In this document: one piece after another, positions 15,416-24,439 of the stretch | How the letters are laid out: every line of letters starts with the position of its first letter | How positions within the stretch are numbered: the first letter of the stretch is position 1 | Origin: a virus | Reading direction: 5' to 3' (one strand) | IMG/VR virus record: IMGVR_UViG_3300036402_000117 | Location: 1 to 44,524 of that record | Length of the DNA stretch: 44,524 nucleotides | Notes under the pieces: model-generated | Seen by the model: the letters and a program-made list of their open reading frames with translations, nothing else | The model's database searches: none | What the model was told of the DNA's origin: nothing | Made by a program: the position numbers and the translations under genes

Positions 15416-15819
15416 TGCCATGGCCCCTTCGTCTCTACCCCTCGCACCAGGCCGCGCGCGACGCCCACGGCTTCGTGCCGGTCGGCGCGATGTGGCCTGT
15501 CGACGTGGATTACGTCGAGCAGTGGCTCAGCGTCTGGGCCGATAATGTCGCGCCGAAGTACCTGCGCGACTGGAAGGACACGCGCCCGCCGATGTTCGTG
15601 AAGCTGCCGGACGGCACGGAGTTCTGTATCGACACCCGCGCGCGGAGCCGCGAACTCGGGCCCCACGGCGAGGGCTGGACCGTCACCGGCGAGCCGCCGG
15701 CCGTCACGCTGGAGCCGTCGATCAATATCGTCGGCAGCTACCACGGCTACATCACCGCGGGCGTCATCACGGACGATTGCGAAGGGCGCACCTTCCCCAA
15801 CGCGCGAGGCTTCGAATGA
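15415..15819 (+). CDS. DUF6527-like protein between terminase genes
   Basis: A 134-aa protein. The C-terminal half has GWTVTGEPPAVTLEPSINIVG, then YHGYITAGVITDDCEG, which resembles the DUF6527 pattern (W-x-V-x-G, PTLxPSI, then a G-containing strand). Proteins of this family are small, phage-linked and uncharacterised. The ATG lies on the terS stop and the end overlaps the terL start, so it is embedded in the packaging operon. Confidence 0.5.
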   Translation: MPWPLRLYPSHQAARDAHGFVPVGAMWPVDVDYVEQWLSVWADNVAPKYLRDWKDTRPPMFVKLPDGTEFCIDTRARSRELGPHGEGWTVTGEPPAVTLEPSINIVGSYHGYITAGVITDDCEGRTFPNARGFE

Positions 15820-17573
15820 CCGAGTCTCGCGACTACGCCGCGATCGCGCTGCAGTATGCGCGCGACGTTGTCGATGGCACCCGTGCCGCGTGCAAGCTGG
15901 CGATCGCCGCATGCCAGCGGCAGCTCGACGACCTCGCCCGCCAGGAGACGCCCGGCTTCCCCTTCCGGTACGAGCCCGCTCGCGGGGCGCGTATCTGCCG
16001 GATGCTCGATCTGCTGCCGCACATCAAGGGGCGGTGGAAGACGAAGACGATCCGCCTCGAGCCGTGGCAGATCTTCATCCTGATGGTCGTGTTCTCGTGG
16101 GCCTGGGCGACCGCGGGCGCCGCGGATCCCGCGCTGCGCGAGAAGGACGGGCTGCGCCGCTTCCGCACCGTCTACGAGGAGGTGCCGCGCAAGAACGCGA
16201 AGTCGACGAAGGCCGCTGGCGTCGGGCTCTACATGCTCGGCCCCGATGGCGAGGAGGGCGCCGAGTGCTACTCGGCGGCCACGACGAAGGACCAGGCGCG
16301 GATCGTGTTCGATGCCGCGCGCGCGATGGCGCGGAAGACCCCGGAATTCTGTGACCGGTTCGGCGTGGAGATCGGCACGCACGCGCTCACGGTCCCGGCC
16401 TCGGAGTCCACCTTCAAGGCGCTCTCGAGCGAAGACAACTCGCTCGACGGACTCAACCCGCACGTCGTCATCATCGATGAGCTCCACGCCCACAAGACGC
16501 GGGGCGTGTACGACGTGCTCGAAACCGCAACCGGCGCGCGCGCGCAGTCGCTCCTCTGGACGGTCACCACCGCGGGGAGCAACCGCGCCGGGATCTGCTA
16601 CGAGGTGCGCACTTACGCCACGAAAGTGCTCGACGGCTCGACCGTCGACGAGACCTTCTTCGCGATCATCTACACGATCGACGAGGGCGACGACTGGACG
16701 GATCCGGCGGTGTGGGCGAAGGCGAACCCGAACTATGGGGTGTCGGTCTTCCCCGACGACATCGCGCGGCTCTGTCGGAAGGCGCAGGAGATGCCGAGCG
16801 CCCAGCCCAACTTCCTCACGAAGCGGCTGAACGTCTGGGTCAACGCCGACAGCCCGTGGATGGACATGCGCCGCTGGGACAAGGGCGCCGTGCCCGGGCT
16901 CTCGATCGACGACTTCGCCGGCGAGGACTGCTTCGTCGCGGTCGATCTGGCGAGCAACGTCGACATCGCGGCCAAGCTCTACCTCTTCCGCCGCCTGGTC
17001 GACGAGACGAACAAGGCCGGCGAGACGGAGCAACACCTCCACTACTACCCCTTCCTCCGCGCCTACCTGCCCGAGGACGTCGTCGAGGAATCCGACAACA
17101 GCCAATACAAGGGCTGGGCGAGCTCCGGTCGCCTGATCACCACGGACGGGAACATCATCGATCAGAATGCCATCCAGGACGATCTCCGGCTGGCGAAGGA
17201 TCAGTACCGGATCCGCGAGGTCGCGTACGACCCGTTCCAGGCGACGAAGTTCGCGACGGAGCTGCTCACCGAAGGGTTCCCCATGGTGGAGATGGGCGCC
17301 ACGGTGAAGAACTTCTCCGCGCCCATGAAGGAGATTGAGGCCTTGGTGCGCGCCGGCCGCCTGCACCACGACGGTGACCCGGTGCTCGCCTGGATGATGT
17401 CGAACGTGGTGTGCCACGTCGACAAGAAGGACAACGTCTTCCCGAACAAGCAGACGGCGAAGAACAAGATCGACGGCGCCGTCGCGCTGATCATGGCGGT
17501 CGGTCGCGCGATGCACGCGCCCGCGCCGGTCCGCAGCGTCTACGAGGATCGCGGCGTGAGGTCCTTCGGATGA
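15816..17573 (+). CDS. terL: Terminase large subunit (packaging ATPase and nuclease)
   Basis: A 585-aa Terminase_1-type protein. The ATPase domain has LEPWQIFI (about 81-88), a Walker A-like loop VPRKNAKST at 123-131, and Walker B VVIIDE at 217-222 followed by HAHK. The nuclease domain carries FVAVDLASNVDIAA, then AYDPFQAT and a late KNKIDGAVALIMA, the Asp residues expected for its metal site. It pumps phage DNA into the procapsid and cuts it at cos or pac ends. The ATG overlaps the previous stop and the end overlaps the portal start (ATGA). Confidence 0.95.
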   Translation: MTESRDYAAIALQYARDVVDGTRAACKLAIAACQRQLDDLARQETPGFPFRYEPARGARICRMLDLLPHIKGRWKTKTIRLEPWQIFILMVVFSWAWATAGAADPALREKDGLRRFRTVYEEVPRKNAKSTKAAGVGLYMLGPDGEEGAECYSAATTKDQARIVFDAARAMARKTPEFCDRFGVEIGTHALTVPASESTFKALSSEDNSLDGLNPHVVIIDELHAHKTRGVYDVLETATGARAQSLLWTVTTAGSNRAGICYEVRTYATKVLDGSTVDETFFAIIYTIDEGDDWTDPAVWAKANPNYGVSVFPDDIARLCRKAQEMPSAQPNFLTKRLNVWVNADSPWMDMRRWDKGAVPGLSIDDFAGEDCFVAVDLASNVDIAAKLYLFRRLVDETNKAGETEQHLHYYPFLRAYLPEDVVEESDNSQYKGWASSGRLITTDGNIIDQNAIQDDLRLAKDQYRIREVAYDPFQATKFATELLTEGFPMVEMGATVKNFSAPMKEIEALVRAGRLHHDGDPVLAWMMSNVVCHVDKKDNVFPNKQTAKNKIDGAVALIMAVGRAMHAPAPVRSVYEDRGVRSFG

Positions 17574-18880
17574 GCCGCTTCGGCCAGGCGATCGCCCGCG
17601 CCGCGATGCGTCTCGCTCCGGCGAACGTGCGTGCGATGATCACGAGCTACGACATCTATCGCGAGCTGCTCGCCGAGTCACGCTCCGCGAGCGGCGCGGT
17701 GGTGACCCCGGAGACGTCGATGCGCGTCGCCGCGGTCTACTCCTGCGTGAAGGTGCTGTCCGAGGACATCGCCGCCCTGCCGCTGCCGCTGTACCGCCGC
17801 CAGCCGCGGGGGCGTGAGGTCGTTACCGATCACTGGCTCGCCGAGCTTCTCCGCCAGCCCAACACCTGGCAGACGGGGATGGAGTTCCGCGAGATGCAGC
17901 AGGCGCACCTCGAGCTGTGCGGGAAGTTCTTCGCCCTCAAGACGGTCGTCCGCGGCGAGGTGCGGGAGCTGCTCCCGATTCCCCCGCACCGGATGCAGGT
18001 CACCCAGGGGAAGGATTGGCAGCTGAAGTACGTCCTCACGTGGCCTGATGGAACGCGAGAACCCGTGCCGCCGGAGCTCGTGTATCATGTGCGCGGCCTG
18101 ACCCTCAACGGGTTCGATGGGATCTCCCCCATCGAGTATCAGCGCGAGCTCGTCGGCCTGACGATGCAGCTGGTCAACTACGGCTCGCGGCTGTTCCGCA
18201 ACGGCGCGATGATCGGCGGCACGCTCGAGCACCCGGGACAGCTCAGCGAGCCGGCGGCGAAGCGGCTCAAGGAATCGTTCGAGGAGAAGTACGCCGGCGC
18301 CGATAACGCGCACAAGGTCATCCTCCTCGAGGAAGGGGCGAAGTTCACCATCACCGGGATGAAGGCCGACGAGGCCCAGTTCCTCGAGTCGCGGAAGATG
18401 TCGCGCTCGGAGATCGCCGGCATCTACCGTGTCCCGCCCCACCTGATCGGGGACCTCGAGCGCTCAACGTTCTCGAACGTCGAGCAGCAGACGCTCAACT
18501 ACGCGATCTGCGGCCTGCTGCCGCGGGTGCGTCGGATCGAGGCTCGCATGGCGGTGAGCCTCCTCCAGCCCCGGGACCGGGCCTCGCTCTACGTCGAGCA
18601 CAACATGGACGGCCTCCTCCGCGGCGACTACGCCGCCCGGATGCGCGGCTACCAGGTGGCGGTGCTCTCCGGGTGGATGACCCGCAACCAGGTGCGCGAG
18701 CTCGAGAACATGAACCCGGGTCCCGCGGATCTCGACGTCTACCTCGCGCCGATGAACATGACGTCCTCGACGAGGATCGATCCGAACCAGGAGGATCAGG
18801 TCCCGGGGAATCCCGCCAAGACCGACGAGCAGAACCCCGGCATGCCCACCGCCTTGCAGGAGCGCCTCCGTGCCATCTAA
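17570..18880 (+). CDS. Portal protein, HK97 type
   Basis: A 436-aa portal. The family hallmarks are visible: TPETSMRVAAVYSCVKVLSEDIAALPLPLYRR (start of the wing), LLRQPNTWQTGMEF, then NGFDGISPIEY and, in the crown region, ESRKMSRSEIAGIYRVPPHLIGD with the downstream NVEQQ segment. The portal forms the dodecameric DNA gate at one vertex and binds terminase and head-tail connectors. It ends 11 bases inside the protease gene. The Pro-rich C-terminal tail is typical. Confidence 0.95.
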   Translation: MSRFGQAIARAAMRLAPANVRAMITSYDIYRELLAESRSASGAVVTPETSMRVAAVYSCVKVLSEDIAALPLPLYRRQPRGREVVTDHWLAELLRQPNTWQTGMEFREMQQAHLELCGKFFALKTVVRGEVRELLPIPPHRMQVTQGKDWQLKYVLTWPDGTREPVPPELVYHVRGLTLNGFDGISPIEYQRELVGLTMQLVNYGSRLFRNGAMIGGTLEHPGQLSEPAAKRLKESFEEKYAGADNAHKVILLEEGAKFTITGMKADEAQFLESRKMSRSEIAGIYRVPPHLIGDLERSTFSNVEQQTLNYAICGLLPRVRRIEARMAVSLLQPRDRASLYVEHNMDGLLRGDYAARMRGYQVAVLSGWMTRNQVRELENMNPGPADLDVYLAPMNMTSSTRIDPNQEDQVPGNPAKTDEQNPGMPTALQERLRAI

Positions 18881-19706
18881 CCGCAGCCCCTTTCGCCGGA
18901 GCCCGGCGAACCTCCGCATCGTGCGGAACGCCGCGGCCGACGAGGCCGATGTGATGCTCTACGACGAGATCGGCTTCTGGGGTACCGAAGCCAGGACGTT
19001 CGTGCGGGATCTCGCGGCGCTCGACGTCTCGACGATCAACCTGCACATCAACTCCCCGGGCGGCAACGTGTTCGACGGGCTCGCGATCGCGAACGCGCTC
19101 CGGGCGCACTCGGCACGGGTGATCACCCACGTCGACGCGCTGGCCGCGTCGATCGCCTCCGTGATCGCGCTCGCCGGCGACGAGGTGCGGATGGCGGACA
19201 ACGCGTTCCTGATGATCCACGATCCGATGACGGCCCTCTATGGGAACGCCGCGGAGATGCGGGACACGGCCACCCTGCTCGACAAGATCGGCGGGTCGCT
19301 GGTGAACGAGTACGTCAAGAAGACGGGCCTGACCGTCGACGAGGTGAAGCAGTACATGGCCGATGAGACCTGGTTCGACGCCACGGAAGCGGTCGACCTG
19401 GGCTTCGCCGACACCATCATCGAGACGAGCGCCGTTACCGCGGCGTTCGACCTGAGCGTCTACGCGCACGCTCCGGCGGCACTCCTCAGCGCGTCGACCC
19501 CCGCGGCTCCGCGCCCGCCCCAGACCATTCGAGAATTCGAGACCCAGCTTCGGGAGAAGCTTGGGCTCTCACACGCCGCCGCCCGCGCCATCGCGGTCGG
19601 TGGCTTTTCGCCCACGTCGGAGCCTCGGGATGAGGACTCATCGGGCGACACGCTCCAACCGCTGGCGGACCTCGCCAGCGATCTCCGTCAACTCATCTCG
19701 AGGTAA
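18870..19706 (+). CDS. Head maturation protease, ClpP-like (S14)
   Basis: A 278-aa prohead protease. The ClpP fold is shown by INLHINSPGGNVFDGLAI, with the oxyanion-site Gly pair, by the nucleophile Ser94 in ALAASIAS, and by His117 in FLMIHDP. A downstream ETWFDATEAVDLGFAD segment carries the acidic partner region. It removes the scaffold domain of the capsid protein during assembly. GTG 18870 has AGGAG at 18857-18861 and overlaps the portal by 11 bases. The C-terminal 80 residues are a flexible tail. Confidence 0.9.
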   Translation: MPSNRSPFRRSPANLRIVRNAAADEADVMLYDEIGFWGTEARTFVRDLAALDVSTINLHINSPGGNVFDGLAIANALRAHSARVITHVDALAASIASVIALAGDEVRMADNAFLMIHDPMTALYGNAAEMRDTATLLDKIGGSLVNEYVKKTGLTVDEVKQYMADETWFDATEAVDLGFADTIIETSAVTAAFDLSVYAHAPAALLSASTPAAPRPPQTIREFETQLREKLGLSHAAARAIAVGGFSPTSEPRDEDSSGDTLQPLADLASDLRQLISR

Positions 19707-19708
19707 CC

Positions 19709-21289
19709 ATGCACATCCAGTCTCACGCCGCCATCGTGCTGCGAAAGGTGGGCGGCCGGCTGACTGCCTGCTGGAGCTCGGCGTCGCGCGCGATCGCGAT
19801 GCCGTCGCCCGCAGCTGCTGCCCCGTCCCTGCTCGGACTCGTCGGGGCGTTCGCGCTCTTCCTGGCGCTGCCGCTCCTCCTGCTCGGCGCGGCCGTCTTC
19901 CTCATCTCGCACCCGACGTCGCTCGCCAGTCACAGCGCCCCCTCCGCGTTCTCCCTGGCGTTCCCCGCGGCCGCGGTGCTGGACGTGAAGGCGCTGAAGG
20001 ACGACATCATGAAGGCCGTCAACGACATGCGCGAGGCGAACGACGAGCGCATCAAGCAGCTCGAGACCAAGGGCACTGCGGATCCGCTCCTGGTGGCCAA
20101 GGTTGACAAGGCGAACGGCGAGATCTCGGCGCTGACCGCCCAGCTCGCAGAGGTGCAGGCCAACCTCCGCATCGTCGAGAATGATCGCGCCCGGTACAAC
20201 GCCAAGGGGACCGAGAAGGAAGTCGAGACCCTCCGCGCCCACACCCGGGCGTTCCTGGCCAGGGTGCGCGGCGTCTCGCCCCGGAAGATCGAGGTGAATG
20301 ACGCGGACGTCGAGTCGTTCCGGAAGTACGAGGACGCCTTCGATTCCTATCTGCGCCTGGGTGACAAGGCGGTGACGGCCGATATCAAGGCGGCGCTCCA
20401 GGTGGGATCGGATCCCGCCGGCGGATACTTCGTCACACCGGCGCACGAGGGCCGCATCGCCGAGCTCGTGTTCGAGACCACCCCGATGCGACAGCTTGCG
20501 ACCGTCGAGACCATCGGGACCGACGCCATGGAAGGCGACTACGACCTCGACGAGGCGGCCAGCGGCTGGGTCGGCGAGACGGGCGCCCGGACGGAGACCA
20601 ATACGCCGACGCTCGGCCAGTGGCGGATCCCGGTGTTCGAGCAGTATGCCGCGCCGAAGCTCTCGCAGAAGCAGCTCGACGACTCGAACCGCGACGTCGG
20701 CGGATGGCTCGACAAGAAGGTGTCGAACAAGTTCTCTCGCGTCGAGAACGCGAGCTTCGTCAGCGGCGACGGCATCAACAAGCCGCGAGGGATCCTGACG
20801 TACCCGGCCGGCACGCCCACCAAGTCGGCCTTCGGCAAGATCGCGCAGCAGGCGACGGGCGTGTCCGGAGGCTTCGCGGCCGCACCCAATGGCGGCGACG
20901 CGATCATCGACCTGGTCTTCGGCCTCAAGGCGGCGTATCGCCAGGCCGCGTCGTTCCTGATGGCGCGGAACACGGTCGCCGCGGTCCGGAAGCTCAAGGA
21001 CAACCAGGGCGAGTACATCTGGCAGCCCGACTTCACCATTCGCCAGAACGGGACCCTGCTCGGCTTCCCGATCGCGGAGGGTGAGGACATGCCGCAGATC
21101 GCCGCGGCCTCGCTCTCGATCGCGTTCGGCAACTTCGCCGAGGGCTACCAGATCGTCGATCACGCGGTCGGGTCGCGCACACTGCGCGATCCGTTCACGA
21201 ACAAGCCCTGGGTGATCTTCTACACGACGAAGCGTGTGGGTGGCGACGTCGTGAACTTCGAGGCGATCCGCCTCCTGAAGTTCTCCTGA
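19709..21289 (+). CDS. Major capsid protein, HK97 fold, with unusual hydrophobic N-terminal extension
   Basis: A 526-aa protein. From about residue 93 it reads as a normal HK97 capsid protein: a coiled delta domain (VKALKDDIMKAVNDMREAND), then LQVGSDPAGGYFVTPAHEG, the E-loop and spine region, and DPFTNKPWVIFYTTKRVGG at the end. The first 92 residues are extra and include a membrane-like helix at 41-67 (LLGLVGAFALFLALPLLLLG and more). CGAGGT before ATG 19709 supports this start. By my count only 8 of the 92 extension codons end in A or T, so the extension looks translated. GTG 19985 is the alternative start. Confidence 0.85.
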   Translation: MHIQSHAAIVLRKVGGRLTACWSSASRAIAMPSPAAAAPSLLGLVGAFALFLALPLLLLGAAVFLISHPTSLASHSAPSAFSLAFPAAAVLDVKALKDDIMKAVNDMREANDERIKQLETKGTADPLLVAKVDKANGEISALTAQLAEVQANLRIVENDRARYNAKGTEKEVETLRAHTRAFLARVRGVSPRKIEVNDADVESFRKYEDAFDSYLRLGDKAVTADIKAALQVGSDPAGGYFVTPAHEGRIAELVFETTPMRQLATVETIGTDAMEGDYDLDEAASGWVGETGARTETNTPTLGQWRIPVFEQYAAPKLSQKQLDDSNRDVGGWLDKKVSNKFSRVENASFVSGDGINKPRGILTYPAGTPTKSAFGKIAQQATGVSGGFAAAPNGGDAIIDLVFGLKAAYRQAASFLMARNTVAAVRKLKDNQGEYIWQPDFTIRQNGTLLGFPIAEGEDMPQIAAASLSIAFGNFAEGYQIVDHAVGSRTLRDPFTNKPWVIFYTTKRVGGDVVNFEAIRLLKFS

Positions 21290-21297
21290 TCCTCGAG

Positions 21298-21331
21298 GCG
21301 GAGGGCCCCGCGTCCACGCGGTGCTCTCCGC
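21298..21331 (+). terminator. Hairpin after the capsid gene
   Basis: GCGGAGGGC (21298-21306) pairs with GCTCTCCGC (21323-21331) with one G-T pair. An inner CCGCG/CGCGG stem is present, and the sequence after it is pyrimidine-rich (TGTTCGTGCTTCTCC). A partial terminator that favours capsid expression is plausible. Confidence 0.4.
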
Positions 21332-21384
21332 TGTTCGTGCTTCTCCTCGCGCTCACACTCGCTCTCTTTCCAGGAGTTTCGTTC

Positions 21385-21789
21385 ATGTCCACTCGCGATC
21401 TCGTCAACCGGGTCTCCCCGGCACAGTCGCTCAAGGCCCAGGTAGTGACGGCCGCCGTCAACGGCTCCGGCGTTGACCTGCAGGGCTTCGATAGCGCCGT
21501 CTTCGTCGTCGACGCCGGCGCCATCACCGGTACCACCCCGACCATCACGCCTCGTGCGGAAGAGTCGGACGACAACGCCACGTTCACCCCGATCGCGGCG
21601 ACCGATCTCGACGGCGGCCTCCTCGTCAACATCGCTACCGGCGCCGACAACGTGATCCAGAAGCGCGGGTATCTGGGCGCGAAGCGGTATGTGCGCCTCG
21701 CGATCTCCGCGGTGGGCGGCACCACGCCGTCGGCGCCGATCTGCGGTTCGGTGGTCCGCGGCCACCCCCACCTGCTGCCCACGCCGTAA
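21385..21789 (+). CDS. Conserved phage structural protein after the capsid gene, possible decoration protein
   Basis: A 134-aa protein starting at ATG 21385 with CAGGAG at 21371-21376. The pattern MSTRDLVNRVSPAQSLKAQVV, DLQGFDSAVFVVDAGAI, EESDDNATF and GAKRYVRLAIS is common in proteins encoded directly after HK97-type capsid genes. It is beta-rich and may decorate the head, but no direct function is known. An in-frame GTG at 21337 would add a hydrophobic stretch; the good ribosome-binding site argues against it. Confidence 0.7.
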   Translation: MSTRDLVNRVSPAQSLKAQVVTAAVNGSGVDLQGFDSAVFVVDAGAITGTTPTITPRAEESDDNATFTPIAATDLDGGLLVNIATGADNVIQKRGYLGAKRYVRLAISAVGGTTPSAPICGSVVRGHPHLLPTP

Positions 21790-21801
21790 CCGGCGACCAC
21801 C

Positions 21802-21827
21802 TGGACCGGCGAACGCTCGCCGGTCCA
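21802..21827 (+). terminator. Perfect stem-loop before the connector gene
   Basis: TGGACCGGCGA (21802-21812) pairs perfectly with TCGCCGGTCCA (21817-21827) around ACGC. It lacks a U-tract. It would block initiation at GTG 21829, so the connector start is more likely at GTG 21856. Confidence 0.45.
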
Positions 21828-21855
21828 AGTGGCCCCGGGGCTCACCGCTCCTCTC

Positions 21856-22464
21856 GTGATCAACTACTACCTCCTCACGCCGGCGACCGTCGAGCCGGTC
21901 ACGCTCGCAGAGCTCAAGGTGCACCTCCGCCTCGATCTTACGGACACGTCCGAAGATGCGATGCTGGGCGTGCTGATTGGGGCTGCGCGCCAGCAGGCCG
22001 AGGAGTACACGCGCCGGTCATTCCTGACCCAGACCTGGCGCATGACGATGGACACGTTCCCGATCGGCGTCGATCCGCTCGTGGACGTGATCCGGTTCCC
22101 GCGTGGGCCGGTGCAGTCGGTGACGTCGGTCAAGTACATCGACATCAACGGGGTCACCCAGACCTGGGATACGGCGAACTACTTCGTGGACCTCCACGCC
22201 GTCCCGCCGTTCCTCACCGTCCAGTGGGCGGTGATCTGGCCGATCACTCGCGGCTACTACCAGCGGAACGCCGTGACGATCGACTACGTCACCGGGTTCG
22301 GTGATGCGCCGGCCGACGTGCCCGCGCCGATTCGTCAGGCCCTGCTGCTGATCTGCGGCGATCTGTACCAGAACAAGGAAGCCTCGATCGTCGGGACGAT
22401 CTGGACGGAGAACCCGGCCGTGAAGGCGCTGCTCGACTTCTACCGCCTCCCGGAGTTCCGCTGA
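21856..22464 (+). CDS. Head-tail connector, gp6-like
   Basis: A 202-aa protein if GTG 21856 is used. It reads YLLTPATVEPVTLAELKVHLRL, the usual opening of gp6-type connectors, then helix-rich AMLGVLIGAARQQAEEYTRRSF and a central beta domain (VDVIRFPRGPVQSVTSVKYID). It ends in helices PAPIRQALLLICGDLYQNKEA. The family forms a ring under the portal. A GTG at 21829 would add nine residues but sits right after a strong hairpin. It ends on the start of the next gene (TGATG). Confidence 0.8.
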   Translation: MINYYLLTPATVEPVTLAELKVHLRLDLTDTSEDAMLGVLIGAARQQAEEYTRRSFLTQTWRMTMDTFPIGVDPLVDVIRFPRGPVQSVTSVKYIDINGVTQTWDTANYFVDLHAVPPFLTVQWAVIWPITRGYYQRNAVTIDYVTGFGDAPADVPAPIRQALLLICGDLYQNKEASIVGTIWTENPAVKALLDFYRLPEFR

Positions 22465-22796
22465 TGTCGCCCCTTCGCGCCGGCCAGCTCCGGTCTCGCG
22501 TCACGCTGCAGGCGAAGACAGAGACGCCCGACGGGCAAGGCGGTACCACGAAGACGTGGGCCACCGTCGCGCCGCTCTGGGCGCGTGTCGCGCCGACCGA
22601 TACGAGCGGAGAGTCGGCTGAGGGCGACGCGACGATCTCGCGCCGGCGGTACACCGTGACCATCCGGAAGCGCGTCGGCGTGACCTCGGCCATGCGGCTG
22701 CTCCGCGGCGCGCAGCCCCTCGAGATCCTGAGCGTGATCGACGACGACGGCGCCCGCGACCAGCTCATCCTCGAATGCCGCGAGGTGCCGCTGTGA
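22464..22796 (+). CDS. Head-tail adaptor, SPP1 gp16-like
   Basis: A 110-aa protein. The family shape is clear: an N-terminal AGQLRSRVTLQAKTETPDGQGG strand-turn, TWATVAPLWARVAPT, a beta-rich YTVTIRKRVGV, and a terminal LEILSVIDDDGARDQLILEC. These proteins close the head after packaging and dock the tail. The end overlaps the next gene by 4 bases (GTGA). Confidence 0.8.
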   Translation: MSPLRAGQLRSRVTLQAKTETPDGQGGTTKTWATVAPLWARVAPTDTSGESAEGDATISRRRYTVTIRKRVGVTSAMRLLRGAQPLEILSVIDDDGARDQLILECREVPL

Positions 22797-23329
22797 GCGC
22801 GAAGATCACCGGCGTCGTCTCCGGCATCAGCGAGGTGCGAACCGCCTTCCGGATGCTCGACACCGGTCTCCAGGCGCGGCTCCGCGGCGCGGTGGCCGAG
22901 TCGACGCACGCGATCGAGGGAGGCGCGAAGGCGCGCGTCGCGGTGTCTGGCCCCAACTCGCGCAAGGCGAAGGGACGCCCTGGCCCCGGCGAGCTCCGCG
23001 ACTCCATTCGATCCGAGTTCTCCGAAAGCGGGTTCGTCGGCTACGTGAAGGCGGGCTACGGAAAGCTCCGCCGGTCCTCCAAGGCGAAGGCTCCGACCAG
23101 TGCCGGCCAAGCGCGCCGCCAGGGGAAGCTCCGGGCCAAGGCCAAGCGTCGGGCCGGCAGCACGAAGGGACTCGGGATGCACGCGATGGTCATCGAATAC
23201 GGGGCGCCCAGGGAAGGCAAAGAAGCACAGCCGTACATTCGCCCGGCCCGCCAGGCAGAGATCGAACCGCATGCCGCCCGCTGCCAGCAGGCGATCAACG
23301 GCGCCGTCGACGCGGCGGGAGGCGCCTGA
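22793..23329 (+). CDS. HK97 gp10-like tail or neck component
   Basis: A 178-aa protein from GTG 22793. It opens with a helical SEVRTAFRMLDTGLQARLRGAVAESTHAIEG, followed by ARVAVSGPNSRKAKGRPGPGELRDSI, and later YIRPARQAEIEPHAARCQQAI. The shape and place match HK97 gp10-like proteins that join head and tail. A basic linker of about 30 residues in the middle (KAKAPTSAGQARRQGK) is longer than usual. The next ATG overlaps the stop (TGATG). Confidence 0.75.
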   Translation: MSAKITGVVSGISEVRTAFRMLDTGLQARLRGAVAESTHAIEGGAKARVAVSGPNSRKAKGRPGPGELRDSIRSEFSESGFVGYVKAGYGKLRRSSKAKAPTSAGQARRQGKLRAKAKRRAGSTKGLGMHAMVIEYGAPREGKEAQPYIRPARQAEIEPHAARCQQAINGAVDAAGGA

Positions 23330-23757
23330 TGCCCATCAGCAAGGCTTCCAGCCCCGTCCAGGCGGCGATCTATGCCCTGCTCACTGGGGATAGCGCCCTC
23401 ACCGCGCTGGTCGATCGGATCGGCGACAGCATGCCCGAGGGGACGACCGCCCGCGAGTACATCGTGATCTCGGTGACGTCGGAGGTGCGCGAGCGCCGAC
23501 TCGTCACCGGCGCTGGCGGAAATGCCTCGCGACTCCTGGTGAGCATCGCCTCACACGTCGAGGACACCCAGGACCGCACCGGCGCCAAGACCGTCCAGGC
23601 GATCGACCAGCGCATCGTCGAGCTGCTCGACAGTGCTACGCTGACGGTCACCGGCTGGACCTTCGTCAGCTGCGACTATGTCGACTCGGCGACACAGAAG
23701 GACGGCGCCTGGCGCTCGATCACCAGCGACTTCGAGATCCTCGTGGAGGACACCTGA
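23329..23757 (+). CDS. DUF3168 tail completion protein
   Basis: A 142-aa protein with the DUF3168 pattern: VQAAIYALLTGDSALTALV, YIVISVTSEVRERRL, LLVSIASHVED, TVQAIDQRIVELL, and a final strand SITSDFEILVEDT. The family caps the tail tube where it meets the head. It sits in its usual place after gp10-like and before the tail tube proteins. Confidence 0.8.
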   Translation: MPISKASSPVQAAIYALLTGDSALTALVDRIGDSMPEGTTAREYIVISVTSEVRERRLVTGAGGNASRLLVSIASHVEDTQDRTGAKTVQAIDQRIVELLDSATLTVTGWTFVSCDYVDSATQKDGAWRSITSDFEILVEDT

Positions 23758-23996
23758 TGCGCCTCAGCCAGCGCGACGTCGCCGCGATCATCGCCCGCCT
23801 CGAGCGGATCGACGAGGAGCGGCAGCAGATCCTCGATCTCCTGCTACCCGATTCAGGCGACGAGGGGGACGACGCCTGCGCGCATCCTGATGAGGTGCTC
23901 CGCGACCTCTCCACGCTCGGCGACGAGCGGTACCAGTGCACCGCGTGCGGTGCCGAATTCACGCAGCACCCACGCACCATCAACCCCGAGGACTGA
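23757..23996 (+). CDS. Small zinc-finger protein among tail genes
   Basis: A 79-aa protein. Residues 1-30 are a coiled helix (VAAIIARLERIDEERQQILDLL), followed by an acidic linker and a zinc-ribbon-like end (CAHPDE...YQCTACGAEFTQH). It interrupts the otherwise standard order of tail genes. Function is unknown. Its ATG overlaps the stop of the tail completion gene (TGATG). Confidence 0.55.
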   Translation: MRLSQRDVAAIIARLERIDEERQQILDLLLPDSGDEGDDACAHPDEVLRDLSTLGDERYQCTACGAEFTQHPRTINPED

Positions 23997-23999
23997 TCC

Positions 24000-24410
24000 A
24001 TGGCCGCAACCGCAGGCAAGAAGCTTCGTGTCGCCGTCGCCGTATTGATCGGCGGCGCCTACAACAACGTCGTCGGCATCAAGAGCGCGAGCCTCAAGCG
24101 CTCCGGCCAGATCATCGACGTCACGCAGCTCACCGACACGGAGCTCGTGAAGATCATGGGGATGCGGGATAGCGTGCTCACGCTCTCCGGCAACTTCGAG
24201 GTCGACGCCACCGGGCAGGGCGTCATCCGCACGGCGTTCGCGAACGACACGCCCCTGTTCGCCAAGTTCCAGCCCGACGGCGGCACCACGGCCGGCATCA
24301 ACTCCACCGTCGAGGTGAAGGTCGCCGACTACTCCGTCGACGGCGACCAGGGGAGCGAGGTCAAGGTGTCGATCGAGCTGCAGGGCACCGGCGCCGTCAC
24401 GGTCGCGTAA
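24000..24410 (+). CDS. Tail tube protein candidate 1
   Basis: A 136-aa beta-rich protein: LRVAVAVLIGGAYNNVVGIKSASLKRSGQIIDVTQL, then LTLSGNFEVDATGQGVI and a terminal VEVKVADYSVDGDQGSEVKVSIELQ. It resembles short phage tail-tube proteins in size and strand pattern. It begins MAATAGKK, the same words as the next protein. One of the two is probably the main tube subunit. Confidence 0.65.
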   Translation: MAATAGKKLRVAVAVLIGGAYNNVVGIKSASLKRSGQIIDVTQLTDTELVKIMGMRDSVLTLSGNFEVDATGQGVIRTAFANDTPLFAKFQPDGGTTAGINSTVEVKVADYSVDGDQGSEVKVSIELQGTGAVTVA

Positions 24411-24439
24411 GTGGATTCCCCTCCCGTTAGGAGCTGACT

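Noticed and set aside
21337-21384. Upstream GTG start adding a hydrophobic leader to the protein at 21385
   Set aside because: CAGGAG sits right before ATG 21385, inside the supposed leader.
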